From Acidimicrobiia bacterium (GTDB taxonomy: Bacteria; Actinomycetota; Acidimicrobiia; IMCC26256; PALSA-610), in contig JAOSJK010000023.1 of NCBI GenBank assembly GCA_027494135.1, forward strand, positions 76,558 to 140,557: 64,000 bases of DNA, read 5' to 3'. The notes beneath the pieces are model-generated. The model was given only the letters and a program-made list of their open reading frames with translations, made no database searches and was not told the DNA's origin. Shown piece after piece: positions 17,209 through 25,596 of this stretch (position 1 is the first letter of the stretch; each line of letters starts with the position of its first letter). A program made the translations under genes and the position numbers.

Positions 17209-18198
17209 ATGGCTACGGCCGACCAGATCAAGGCCCTGATCAAGAGCCACGCGGAGGGGGACGACGCTCGCTTCTTCGCCGTGGCGATGCAGATGGCCGC
17301 TCACGCGGCCCGTCAGGGCAAGTCGCGCTTCGCTGAGGAGCTGAAACAGCTCGTGGATCGGGCGAAGTCCGACCAGGCTGGCTTGCGGCGCAGGACCAAG
17401 CCAGTGCCGATGGTCCAGCCGCGCGGAGAGCTGAGCGGCCTGCTCAGCGCCGGATATCCGGGTACCCGCCTCCCGGACATGGTCCTAGACGACGTCGTTC
17501 GCAAGAAGCTCGAGCGGGTGGTGCTGGAGCACCGTCAGCAGGAGCGCCTGCGCGCGCACGGCCTCGCTCCCCGGCGAAAGCTCCTCTTGATCGGACCTCC
17601 CGGTACCGGCAAGACGATGAGCGCCGCGGCTCTCGCGGGGGAGCTCCACTTCCCGCTCTTCACGATCCTCTTGCACGGGCTGATAACGAAGTTCATGGGG
17701 GAGACAGCGGCGAAGCTAAGGCTCATATTCGACGCCATCTCGGAGACCCGTGCCGTCTACCTGTTCGACGAGTTCGACGCCGTCGGCGGCGACCGCTCCG
17801 CCGAGAACGACGTCGGCGAGATCCGCCGCGTTCTGAACTCCTTCCTCCAGTTCCTCGAACAGGACGACTCGGAGAGCCTGATCGTGGCGGCAACGAACCA
17901 TCCACAGCTCCTCGACCGCGCGCTGTGGCGACGCTTCGATGACGTGATCCGGTTCGAGCTGCCGTCGCCGGGCCGGGCCGTGGAGACGATGCAGAGCCGC
18001 CTGGCTCTATTCGATACGAAGTCAACTCCATGGGAGGAGCTCGCGAAGGAGTGCCGGAGTCTGAGCTACGCGGACATCGTCGGGGCCTGCGAGCACGCCG
18101 CCAAGCTCGCGGTGCTCGACGAACGGACCCGGATCGACCCAGAGGATCTGGCGAGCGCTCTGAGGGAGCGTGCGGCATCGCACGTGGGCCGCAGCTGA
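17209..18198 (+). CDS. ietA: IetA-like AAA+ ATPase
   Basis: A 329-residue AAA+ ATPase. An N-terminal helical part (about 115 residues) precedes Walker A GPPGTGKT near residue 130, Walker B VYLFDEFDAV near 184, sensor-1 IVAATNHPQ and the arginine-finger region LWRRFDDVIRFE, then the small lid domain. The next gene, 14 bp downstream, is a subtilisin-like protease. This ATPase-protease pairing is the IetAS arrangement, first described on an Agrobacterium plasmid and later shown to act in phage defence. Assignment rests on the pair and fold. How the ATPase controls the protease is not evident from sequence. Confidence 0.82.
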   Translation: MATADQIKALIKSHAEGDDARFFAVAMQMAAHAARQGKSRFAEELKQLVDRAKSDQAGLRRRTKPVPMVQPRGELSGLLSAGYPGTRLPDMVLDDVVRKKLERVVLEHRQQERLRAHGLAPRRKLLLIGPPGTGKTMSAAALAGELHFPLFTILLHGLITKFMGETAAKLRLIFDAISETRAVYLFDEFDAVGGDRSAENDVGEIRRVLNSFLQFLEQDDSESLIVAATNHPQLLDRALWRRFDDVIRFELPSPGRAVETMQSRLALFDTKSTPWEELAKECRSLSYADIVGACEHAAKLAVLDERTRIDPEDLASALRERAASHVGRS

Positions 18199-18212
18199 TC
18201 CGGTCCTGATCG

Positions 18213-20663
18213 ATGGCGGATCGTGACAGACGCCACCTGTTCGTACCGGATTCCGCGCGATCGGAGTCCTACCAGCGGCGGCGCCAGAAGATCCCGCCGA
18301 TCGAGTATCCACGGCGCAGCCGCAGGGAGCACGGACGCCGGCTCCGGCGCGAGCTGAACGCTGCAGCAGACGAGGGACGGGCTCGTCGCGATACGATCGA
18401 GGTGCGCGTGGAGGGTGCGCATCCGGGTTTGTACTTCGAATTCGAGAGCTTCACGGACAGTCCTGTCCCGCTGCGGGTGGAGAGCCTCGAGTCCACTCGC
18501 GCAGGCATCGAAGTCGTCGTCGTCCGGGAGGAGGAGGGGGTGCAGCGCGCCGCCGTCTTCGTTCCCGACGGCCAGCTGAAGTACTTCCTGCGTCGGATCG
18601 AGCAGTACCTCGGGGAGACCACAGGAAAGGGGGAGCCCAAGCACAAGCCCCTGATCGAGAGCATCGGGGCAGTGCGCCTGGCCACGCTGCGGGCGCTCTG
18701 GACCGACGAGGACTCGCTCTACCCCCACGCGAAGGAATCGATCTGGTGGGAGATCTGGCTTCGGCGGACGGATGGTCGTGAGGTGGAACGGCTTCGCGCG
18801 TACGCGGAGCAGGCAGGGCTCACGCTGCGACCTCGAACCGTCTCCTTCCCAGACCGGGAGGTAGCCCTGGGCCACGGGCCAGCCTCGGCGCTCGCAGCCT
18901 CTCTCGACGTGATGAACGACATCGCCGAGCTGCGGCGAGCGAAGGTCCCGGCCTCGGACTTCCTGGACCTTGCGCCTCCTCAGCAGGCCGCGCTCGCCCA
19001 GGAGCTGGCCGGCCGTCTCGTCACCGCGCCGGCGGATGCCCCCGCGGTCTGCATCTTGGACACCGGGGTGAACCACGGCCACCCAGTTCTGTCCGGCTCC
19101 ATGAGAGACGCGGATCGGCACGCCTACGACCCGACCTGGGGCGTTGACGACCGCCACGGCCACGGCACTCAGATGGCTGGCCTCGCCCTGTTGGGCGACC
19201 TCGCCCAGGTGCTTTCGAGCGGCGGCCCGATCTCCCTCGCACACGTGCTCGAGTCCGTGAAGATCCTGCCGGACCAGGGGAGCAACCCGCCGGAGCTGTA
19301 CGGCCACGTAACCACCGAGGCTGCTGCGCGCACGGAGGTCGGTGCTCCGGACCGCGCGCGCGTGTTCTCGCTGTCTGTCGCGGCCGAGGACTGGCGCGAC
19401 CGCGGCCGCCCGTCGTCGTGGTCCTCCGCGATCGACCAGCTCGCCGCGGGCTCGGGCGAGGAGGAAGGCCACAGGCGCCTCTTCTTCGTGTGCGCCGGCA
19501 ACCTTCGTGAGCAGCCGCAGGCTGATCACCTGGCCGCCAGCGACACCGAAAGCATCCACGACCCCGGCCAGGCGTGGAACGCGATCACGGTCGGAGCCTG
19601 TACGGAGCGGTTCGGCATCATGGAGTCTGGGTTCGCCGGATGGACGCCACTGGCCAAGCCCGGGGAGCTCTCACCCTCGAGCACGACGTCCCTGACATGG
19701 GACGGTCAATGGCCCCTCAAGCCGGAGATCGTCCTCGAGGGAGGCAACTGGGCTCTCTCGCCGAACGGCAAGGACACGGACTGCCCCGAGAGCCTCTCAC
19801 TCCTCACGACCCACCATCGACCGGATGAGCGGGCCTTCGCTGCGACGGGCGAGACCAGCGCTGCCACGGCGCAGGCTGCGCGCATCGCCGCCAACGTTCG
19901 AGCGGCCTATCCCGATTGGTGGGACGAGACGATCCGCGCCCTCGTCGTCCACAGCGCCCGCTGGACGAGGCCCATGAGGGAGCGGCTCGAAGGAACGACG
20001 AGCAAGACCGCTCGAGGTCAGTACCTGAGGCGCTACGGCTTCGGGGTTCCCGACGAGGGCATCGCCCTCCGCAGCGCCGCAAACGCACTCACCCTCGTCG
20101 CGCAGGAGGAGATCTGCCCCTTCGTGGACGGCAGGATGAACGAGATGCACCTGCACCCGCTCCCGTGGCCGCTCGACGTGCTCCGGGGGCTCGGGGACGC
20201 GGAGACGCAGCTGCGCGTCACCCTCTCGTACTTCATCGAGCCCAACCCCGGAAGCCGAGGTTGGCGTCGGCGGCATCAGTACGCCTCTCACGGCCTCCGC
20301 TTCGAGGTGAAGACCCCGACCGAGTCAGTCGAGGAGTTCCGCCGCCGGATCAATCAGATCGCCATCGACGAGAGCGGCGAGAAGGCCTCGACAGAGAGCG
20401 ATTCGGCGGACTGGTTCCTGGGATCCCTACTCCGCGGGAAGGGCTCGCTCCACAACGACCTGTGGACCGGAACCGCCGCCGAGCTCGCCGATCGAGGCTG
20501 CCTGGCTGTCTACCCAGTGTCCGGGTGGTGGAAGGAACGAAAGGGCCCGCCCAGCACCTGCCGCTATGCGCTCGTCGTCTCGATCGAAGTCCCTGAGGTC
20601 GACGTCGACATCTACACCCCGGTTGCGGCGCAGATCGGCGTGCCGGTGAAGGTCCTGGCGTAG
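18213..20663 (+). CDS. ietS: IetS-like subtilisin protease
   Basis: An 816-residue S8-family serine protease without signal peptide, hence cytoplasmic. The catalytic triad is visible: Asp in VCILDTGVNHGHP near residue 281, His in DRHGHGTQMAG near 314, Ser in ATGETSAATAQ near 547. The Asn of the oxyanion hole is probably in FFVCAGN. A roughly 250-residue N-terminal region with basic start and mixed alpha/beta character, and a 200-residue C-terminal part, flank the domain. It forms an operon with the upstream AAA+ ATPase, as in IetAS defence modules where both genes are needed. Target unknown. Confidence 0.85.
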   Translation: MADRDRRHLFVPDSARSESYQRRRQKIPPIEYPRRSRREHGRRLRRELNAAADEGRARRDTIEVRVEGAHPGLYFEFESFTDSPVPLRVESLESTRAGIEVVVVREEEGVQRAAVFVPDGQLKYFLRRIEQYLGETTGKGEPKHKPLIESIGAVRLATLRALWTDEDSLYPHAKESIWWEIWLRRTDGREVERLRAYAEQAGLTLRPRTVSFPDREVALGHGPASALAASLDVMNDIAELRRAKVPASDFLDLAPPQQAALAQELAGRLVTAPADAPAVCILDTGVNHGHPVLSGSMRDADRHAYDPTWGVDDRHGHGTQMAGLALLGDLAQVLSSGGPISLAHVLESVKILPDQGSNPPELYGHVTTEAAARTEVGAPDRARVFSLSVAAEDWRDRGRPSSWSSAIDQLAAGSGEEEGHRRLFFVCAGNLREQPQADHLAASDTESIHDPGQAWNAITVGACTERFGIMESGFAGWTPLAKPGELSPSSTTSLTWDGQWPLKPEIVLEGGNWALSPNGKDTDCPESLSLLTTHHRPDERAFAATGETSAATAQAARIAANVRAAYPDWWDETIRALVVHSARWTRPMRERLEGTTSKTARGQYLRRYGFGVPDEGIALRSAANALTLVAQEEICPFVDGRMNEMHLHPLPWPLDVLRGLGDAETQLRVTLSYFIEPNPGSRGWRRRHQYASHGLRFEVKTPTESVEEFRRRINQIAIDESGEKASTESDSADWFLGSLLRGKGSLHNDLWTGTAAELADRGCLAVYPVSGWWKERKGPPSTCRYALVVSIEVPEVDVDIYTPVAAQIGVPVKVLA

Positions 20664-20754
20664 GGAGACCCGGCCGATATCGTGACCGAGGGCAGAGGTG
20701 CTCGGAGAGACGTAGGGCGGGGCACATTGGCAGGAGCCAGTGGGAGGACGACCA

Positions 20755-20913
20755 ATGGGCAAATCCACCCCCGCAGAGCGCGAGCTACTGTTGGTGAGGC
20801 GAGCCCTCGAGCGCGAGGAGATCTCGCTCGGGCGCGCGGCCGAGATCCTGGGACTCAGCCGCGAGGACATGAGGGAGCAGGCGCGCGAGTGGTTTGGCAG
20901 GGGCGTAAAGTAG
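20755..20913 (+). CDS. small HTH protein
   Basis: A 52-residue protein starting MGKSTPAERELLLVRRALE, with an AGGA-like ribosome site at GGGAGGACGACC. The centre (ISLGRAAEILGLSREDMREQA) is a clean helix-turn-helix of the kind found in small UPF0175-like antitoxins. It lies 91 bp after ietS and 52 bp before the next gene. It could regulate the following MbcA/Xre-like genes or ietAS. Its shortness keeps confidence moderate. Confidence 0.6.
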   Translation: MGKSTPAERELLLVRRALEREEISLGRAAEILGLSREDMREQAREWFGRGVK

Positions 20914-20965
20914 GAGAACCCTTGTCCTGGACGAGGCGGGTCGTGAAACGGAGGGAGACGAGGTC

Positions 20966-21616
20966 GTGACCGAGCCGATCCGGGCGATGCTCGAGCGCCG
21001 GAGGGTCAGCGTGGATCCCGAGGAGCTGGCCCGCGCCGTCGAGGATGCGCTGGCGGCCGCCGGAGGAGTGCCTCCATACCCGACGCCATCCGAGACGCTC
21101 GGAGCCGACCAGGTCGAGCTGCTGGCCAGGGGAGGATTCGATCTGCAGGGGTCGGACCTGGGACTCCGCGATCCCGTGCTCCGCGGAGCGCTTGAGTACG
21201 CGGCCCTAAGAGTGACTGCACTCACTACGAACGAAGCCGCCGCGCGCCTCGATGTGAACGAGGAACGGATCCAGCAGCGGTTGACCGAGCGGACGCTCTA
21301 CGGCCTCAAGGTCGACGACGAGTGGCGACTGCCCGTTTTCCAGTTCAAGGAGAGGCACGGGCTGGTCCCGAACATCGATCGAGTCCTGCCGCGGCTGGAC
21401 GAGAACCTCTCGGCGGTCGCGGTCTTCCATTGGTTCACGACGCCGAACCCCGACCTCGCCTCGGCGGAAACCCACGACGAGCCCGTCTCCCCCATCGCGT
21501 GGCTTAGGCTGGGCCTCGATCCGGAGGAACCGGCCGAGGCTCGCGGCGCAGCTCTGAAGCCTGACCTTCATGTCGTCAGTCTCTCACGCACCCCGCCCGG
21601 ACCTCGAAGCCTATGA
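20966..21616 (+). CDS. MbcA/Xre-like protein with HTH
   Basis: A 216-residue protein starting with GTG. The central part (LTTNEAAARLDVNEERIQQRLTERTLYGLKVDDEWRLP) looks like a helix-turn-helix. The C-terminal part (VAVFHWFTTPNPDL, SPIAWLRLGLDPEE) matches the toxin-binding end of Xre/MbcA/ParS antitoxins, which normally neutralise RES-domain toxins. The next gene carries another such C-terminal domain and overlaps by 47 bp. No RES toxin is seen. A regulatory role, or an antitoxin whose toxin is lost or elsewhere, is possible. Confidence 0.65.
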   Translation: MTEPIRAMLERRRVSVDPEELARAVEDALAAAGGVPPYPTPSETLGADQVELLARGGFDLQGSDLGLRDPVLRGALEYAALRVTALTTNEAAARLDVNEERIQQRLTERTLYGLKVDDEWRLPVFQFKERHGLVPNIDRVLPRLDENLSAVAVFHWFTTPNPDLASAETHDEPVSPIAWLRLGLDPEEPAEARGAALKPDLHVVSLSRTPPGPRSL

Positions 21617-21965
21617 GCGCTCGGCGCGGCTCGACTTCTCAACGCTCGTGGACGAGCTGAACGAGCTCTTGGGCCCCAAGCTCGTGGCGTACATCGCCGG
21701 CGTTCAAGAAGCCCGCACCGTGCGGCAGTGGATCGTCGCCGAGTGCGACGTGCGGGCACCCGTCCCCGACCGCCTGCGTCTGGCGTTCCAGGTCGCTTCG
21801 CTGATCGCGCAGCACGACAGTGCCTCTGTTGCCCGCGCCTGGTTCCAGGGCCTGAATCCACAGCTCGACGATCGCTCGGCCGCGCGCCTGCTGCGCGAGG
21901 GAGACCTCGACGAGGTCGGCCCGCAGATCCTCTCCGCTGCGCGGGCCTTCGTGAGCGGCGGCTGA
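21570..21965 (+). CDS. MbcA/Xre-like C-terminal domain protein
   Basis: A 131-residue protein with ATG inside the end of the previous gene. The middle is helical (LVDELNELLGPKLVAYIAGVQE, VRQWIVAECD). The end (VARAWFQGLNPQLDDRSAARLLREGDLD) has the pattern of the toxin-binding domain of Xre/MbcA/ParS antitoxins: F-Q/T-x-x-N-P-x-L followed by AxxLLR. Two such genes in tandem without a RES toxin is unusual. Membership is judged by pattern only. Confidence 0.65.
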   Translation: MSSVSHAPRPDLEAYERSARLDFSTLVDELNELLGPKLVAYIAGVQEARTVRQWIVAECDVRAPVPDRLRLAFQVASLIAQHDSASVARAWFQGLNPQLDDRSAARLLREGDLDEVGPQILSAARAFVSGG

Positions 21966-22015
21966 GGCGAGCGACGACAGCGCTCCGGGCCTGCACGCGG
22001 TCTCACCCGACAAGC

Positions 22016-22379
22016 CTACGCGCAGAGCGGGCAGGGACCGTCGGGGCTTCCGTAGCCGTGCGCGTCGGTCCGGGCGGCGAGATCCAAGCGACCGAAGGCT
22101 GTCTCGGCCACCGGCCGCTTCGCGATCTCCTCCAGACAGACGAGAAGACGTTCCGGTGTCATCCACGACACCGTGAGCGAATCGAGCTGGAATCCGGTGG
22201 CCTCGTCGACGACGGCGTACTCCTGCGCGCCGTCCTCCGAGAGCGAGTCGTTGAGCAGCAGGAGCCCGTGCCAGCGGAAGCCCTGGCAGAGCACGAGAGT
22301 CTGCTGGGTGAGCTTCTCGGCGAGGCTCGCAGGGTGAGTCGATGTCGGCGAGGGTCCAGATGCGGCGATTGTGAAACAT
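22016..22379 (-). CDS. small mobile-element protein, apparent frameshift
   Basis: I start this gene at the ATG at 22379, which has AAGGAG five bases upstream and gives MFHNRRIWTLADIDSPC. The frame then breaks at GAGGCTC (22322-22328 on the plus strand). Repairing minus-strand GAGCCTC to GAGCTC continues as ELAEKLTQQTLVLCQGFRW to the stop, 120 residues in all. A start at 22393 avoids the shift but lacks a ribosome site. The protein is soluble with a C-terminal CPLCA. Family unknown. Its leader matches that of the 72-residue gene at 2665, so both are probably accessory genes of this element family. Confidence 0.7.
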
Positions 22380-22384
22380 GTCGG

Positions 22385-22545
22385 CTCCTTCATGGTGAGG
22401 CCCTCTGTGGGGCCGCTCTCTCACCCGCGAGGAGAGCGGCCGAGGAGGGTCACGCGCGCCCACGCAGGCGGAGCCAGGCCCGAGGCAAAGGCCGTGAACG
22501 GAGCGAAGTCTGCGGAGGGGAGGGCGCGGGCTTGTGACGACGGGG
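22385..22545 (-). promoter_or_regulatory. structured leader, copy 2
   Basis: Second copy of the leader described at 2895. Inverted repeat GGCCGCTCTC (22411-22420) and GAGAGCGGCC (22432-22441) with an 11-nt loop, then box GAGGCAAAGGCCGTGAACG at 22482-22500 and a tail AGTCTGCGGAG. Relative to copy 1 the stem has changed on both sides so that pairing is preserved. That supports a structure-dependent function in front of small genes of this element. Confidence 0.6.
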
Positions 22546-22626
22546 CGCCGCGGAGCGCGCGGGCGCGCGGTTCGAGAAGGAGCGATGGGGGGCGCTATCG
22601 CCCTGCGGACCCGGCCTCGATCTCGT

Positions 22627-23748
22627 CTATGCGAGATCTTCCCACGTGAGCTTGCTCGCCGGGCCGCCTCCCCTGAAGTGCGGGACGTTCAGCCTCGCGG
22701 CGATCTCTTGTGCGAGGTTGTTCGCGGCGACGACGTAGCCCCGCGTGGTGTTCGCGTCTTCGTGGCCGGCCCAGTCCATCGTCTGGAAGAGATCGAGCAA
22801 CCCAGCCAGGATGGTCGTGCTCGTCGCCCGGAGATCGTGCGGCGAGAACTTCGGAACCCCTGCCGCGAGCAGGCGACGGTCGACGATGTTGTTCCCGACC
22901 TTCGTCGTCATGGGCTGCTCCTGGGGAACGACGGTGCCGTTCTTCCGGACCGGGTAGAAGAGGGGTCCAGGGTCCCGGCCCCGGAGCTCGAGCCAGTCGC
23001 GTACGAAGGCAGCCGTGCCGATGGGGACGCCGACGGTTCGCTCCTTGTTGCGCTTACCCACGACCGTGACGAGCCAGCCGTCAGATCGCATGTCGATGTC
23101 GTCGAGCCAGAGCCCGATCGCCTCGAAGCGCCGGAGGCCACAGCCGAAGAGCAGGGCGAGAAGGGCGGCGTCTCGCGCGCCGGCGGCGCGGTTCGGATCG
23201 AGGGCGCAGCAACGGAACACCTTCGCCAGGTTCTCCTCGGGTATGAAGCGCCGCTTCTTCTGGCGCTCGCCCTTCACCTGGCGCACGTTTGCGGCGCGCT
23301 GGTAGTCCTCGGCCAACATGAGGCCCTTGTCCCAGGCGTGCTTCAAGACCTGGCGCCAAGCGGTGAGCCGGTTGTTCACGCTTTCCGGATTCGAGCGCCG
23401 TCGGCCGCGTCGCTGAGCGCCCTCCTCATAGCGCTCCATCAGGTGCCCGCGAACGGCGTCGCGATGCTCGGCCGTCAGGGTGTGCCAGGGGATCTCGTCG
23501 CGGGCGAGCTTCCCGCCAGACAGGAACGCCGCGAAGATGTCGAGCGCGTAGCCCATGTTGCGCCGGGAATCGTCAGATTCGAAGGAGTCGAGGTAGGCCT
23601 GGGCGGGACAGGGGAGCCCTTGGGACTCGTAGTCGAAGGCCTGGTCGATCCGGAGCCGGTCGCGGATCGGCGTGAAGGCCTCGATCGTGTGCCGGGCCTT
23701 CGTGTTTCGGCTCGGTCGCCGGGGCGTCGGTCTTGCAGCGGACACCAT
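22627..23748 (-). CDS. tyrosine recombinase (integrase)
   Basis: A 373-residue phage-type integrase. The SAM-like core-binding domain covers about residues 40-160 (AYLDSFESDDSRRNMGYALDIF) and the catalytic domain the rest. It has Arg in LLFGCGLRRFEAIGL, HxxR in SPHDLRATSTT, His in DWAGHEDANTT and the nucleophile Tyr in TRGYVVAA. It may integrate or excise the cargo or the whole element, or resolve multimers. Its ATG overlaps the vapC stop (TGATG), so it may be cotranscribed with vapBC. No flanking attachment repeat could be identified by eye. Confidence 0.9.
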   Translation of the reverse strand: MVSAARPTPRRPSRNTKARHTIEAFTPIRDRLRIDQAFDYESQGLPCPAQAYLDSFESDDSRRNMGYALDIFAAFLSGGKLARDEIPWHTLTAEHRDAVRGHLMERYEEGAQRRGRRRSNPESVNNRLTAWRQVLKHAWDKGLMLAEDYQRAANVRQVKGERQKKRRFIPEENLAKVFRCCALDPNRAAGARDAALLALLFGCGLRRFEAIGLWLDDIDMRSDGWLVTVVGKRNKERTVGVPIGTAAFVRDWLELRGRDPGPLFYPVRKNGTVVPQEQPMTTKVGNNIVDRRLLAAGVPKFSPHDLRATSTTILAGLLDLFQTMDWAGHEDANTTRGYVVAANNLAQEIAARLNVPHFRGGGPASKLTWEDLA

Positions 23749-24183
23749 CAGGCCGTCAGCGGGTTCGAGGTGACGAGGGACGGGAAGCGGCTGAAGTCAC
23801 GGTCGGCGGTCCACAGCTCGCGCACACCGTGGGCGAGGCAGAGCGCGGCGATGCGTGCGTCGTGGATGCGCGGTCCCGCGACGCGTCCACCGATCAGGAG
23901 CTCCCGAAGGGTGGGCCAGTGGTCCTCGCCCTCGGCGAGCAGCTCCACGCTCGGCGACTCGAGCCAGGCCTCCACCTGGGCGACGGCGGCCTCGAGAGGG
24001 GAGGGCGGGTCCCAGATGCGCGGGTGCGTCGCGATCGCGAGGAACTCGTGGATGCAGGGCCACGGGATCGCCCACGGCGAGCGGCCTTCGGCGAGGCTCG
24101 CGGACGCGGTCGGCGGCGCGCTTGTGCCATTCTGCCTCGCGCCGGTGCGCGTAGACGAGCACGTTGGTGTCGACCGCGATCAC
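23748..24183 (-). CDS. vapC: VapC-type PIN toxin, apparent frameshift
   Basis: PIN-domain ribonuclease toxin of a VapBC pair. The N-terminus (MIAVDTNVLVYAHRREAEWHKRA) carries the first catalytic Asp. The C-terminus (RIHDARIAALCLAHGVRELWTADRDFSRFP) carries the remaining acidic residues. Between them the frame breaks at GAGGCTC (24093-24099 on the plus strand). Restoring minus-strand GAGCTC gives RVRELAEGRSPWAIPWPCIHEFLA and one 144-residue protein. The start overlaps the vapB stop by ATGA. If the shift is real the toxin is inactive; if it is a sequence error the pair is complete. Confidence 0.82.
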
Positions 24184-24425
24184 GCACCGCGCTCCTCGTA
24201 GGCGGCGTCGCGGAAGCGCTGCCAGTCGGCGTCGCGAAATTCCGGCTGCAGGCCGCCTCCCTCGAAGCTCGCATCGCGCAGGCGAAACGCGGCGCCGCGG
24301 CGCCGCTCGCGCAGCAGCTGCCGTAGACCCGATTCGATCAGCGCCCGCAGCGTGGTCTTCTCGCGCCGGGCGACGGTCTTGGCTTCCCTGGCCAACGCGT
24401 CAGAGATTTCCACGGTGGTCTTCAT
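24180..24425 (-). CDS. vapB: VapB-type antitoxin
   Basis: An 81-residue antitoxin: N-terminal ribbon-helix-helix (MKTTVEISDALAREAKTVA, TLRALIESGLRQLL) for DNA binding and a disordered C-terminal part (FRDADWQRFRDAAYEERGA) that would wrap around VapC. I use the ATG at 24425 because the family begins MKTTVEI. A palindrome covers the start codon, the expected autoregulation site. Confidence 0.88.
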   Translation of the reverse strand: MKTTVEISDALAREAKTVARREKTTLRALIESGLRQLLRERRRGAAFRLRDASFEGGGLQPEFRDADWQRFRDAAYEERGA

Positions 24426-24439
24426 ACGGGTAACCGTAT
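24424..24439. promoter_or_regulatory. vapBC operator palindrome
   Basis: Perfect inverted repeat ATACGG-GTAA-CCGTAT overlapping the vapB start codon. VapB-VapC complexes typically bind such palindromes at their own promoter. Seen in sequence; binding is inferred. Confidence 0.65.
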
Positions 24440-24840
24440 CGGAGGATCCATACGCCCACAACAAACGTCGAGGAGTATGACCAGACTTCTCATAAGATAC
24501 ATTATGCGTATCTATAAATCACAGAATTTTCAGTGAAATACACCGATCGAGATGGATTCGGAGCATCCAACACGGCCGAACCCTCCGATCCGAATAGACC
24601 GAAAAACTGTATTGAAATCAGCAGGTTGTGATCCCGTCCTACGTATACCCTCCGCGATTGGAGTTTCGCGCCAGACGGGTCACTCGGGGCTGGAGACCCG
24701 GCGAACGTCGTTCTCCGGCCGTTCCAGGGCGGCTTGGAGCCTGGCTGGAGTCGTAGAATCCTCTCCTCCCCCGCCGGGCGGCCTCGCGGAGCGGCCTCAG
24801 CGAACTCAAGGCCCGGCTGGCGCCGCCGATCTTAGCTATT
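24440..24840. promoter_or_regulatory. AT-rich intergenic region with palindrome
   Basis: A 400-bp gene-free gap between the start of vapB and the receiver-Phd gene. Bases 24475-24560 are strikingly AT-rich for this window. They contain a perfect inverted repeat AGATAC-ATTATGC-GTATCT (24495-24513). The region probably holds divergent promoters and an operator. Short frames on both strands lack support. Confidence 0.55.
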
Positions 24841-25596
24841 ATGGCCAATATGCAGATCGAACCCATCGGCCACGTTTCGGGTCGGCTCCTCCTCGCGGCC
24901 CCCAGCCTCGCTGAGGTGGCGGCCGAGCTCGCGCGGGTGTTCACCGCCCGCGGCTTGGAGGTCAGCATCGCCGCCACCGGTAGAGCGGCTTTGCGGCAGG
25001 CGAAGGAGACAAGGTTCGACCTGGTGATCTGCGATCTCTCGTTGCCGCGCGGAAGCGGGCTGGATCTGCTGCGTGCGTTGCGCGATCGCGAGGTGGGTGT
25101 CCCGGCCTTCCTGCTTTGCGACGCTCAGCAGCCCCTGCTCGAGGCGGCGCAGCTCGGTGCGTACTGCCTGCAGAAGCCGATTGAGATCGGGGCTCTGCTC
25201 GACACGGTACTTCGCCGGCTCCGGAGCGAATCGGGAACGAAGCGCCGTGCGCGGCGCCGGGTCACGGAGATCACCGAAGCCGTTGCAGCCACGGCTGCGA
25301 AGAACCAGTTCGGCCAGCTCCTCGGGGCGGCCATGCAAGGGGAGCGCGTGGTCATCACCAGGCACGATGCTCCGAGCGCTGTAATCCTCTCCTACGACGA
25401 GTACCGGGAGCTCACGAGCGAAGACTCGCCGGACCTCGAGGCCCTGAGCCGCGAGTTCGACGAGCTGCTCGAGGGCATGCAGGCGCCTGCGGCGCGCGCC
25501 GCGAGTGACGCGCTCTTTGCCGCGTCGCCGGCCGAGCTCGGGGAGGCTGCAAGGGCTGAGGCCCGCGGCGACACGCGGTCGCCCGAGCGTGGCTGA
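24841..25596 (+). CDS. receiver domain fused to Phd/YefM antitoxin
   Basis: A 251-residue two-domain protein. Residues about 12-120 follow the response-regulator receiver fold: phosphoacceptor Asp in DLVICDLSLPRGSG near residue 62, conserved Lys in CLQKPIEI. The acidic pair after beta-1 is missing (LLLAAPSLAE) and the Thr/Ser is replaced by Cys. Residues about 138-190 (VTEITEAVAATAAKNQFGQLL, ERVVITRHDAPSAVILSYDEY) are a Phd/YefM antitoxin domain. A charged tail follows. The next gene, overlapping by 8 bp, is a zeta-like kinase. Together they look like a toxin-antitoxin pair whose antitoxin has gained a sensory or pseudo-receiver domain. Confidence 0.8.
   Translation: MANMQIEPIGHVSGRLLLAAPSLAEVAAELARVFTARGLEVSIAATGRAALRQAKETRFDLVICDLSLPRGSGLDLLRALRDREVGVPAFLLCDAQQPLLEAAQLGAYCLQKPIEIGALLDTVLRRLRSESGTKRRARRRVTEITEAVAATAAKNQFGQLLGAAMQGERVVITRHDAPSAVILSYDEYRELTSEDSPDLEALSREFDELLEGMQAPAARAASDALFAASPAELGEAARAEARGDTRSPERG

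Noticed and set aside
22534..24201. Plus-strand frame of 555 codons
   Set aside because: Antisense to the integrase and vapC, which have clear catalytic motifs; the product has no recognisable domain.
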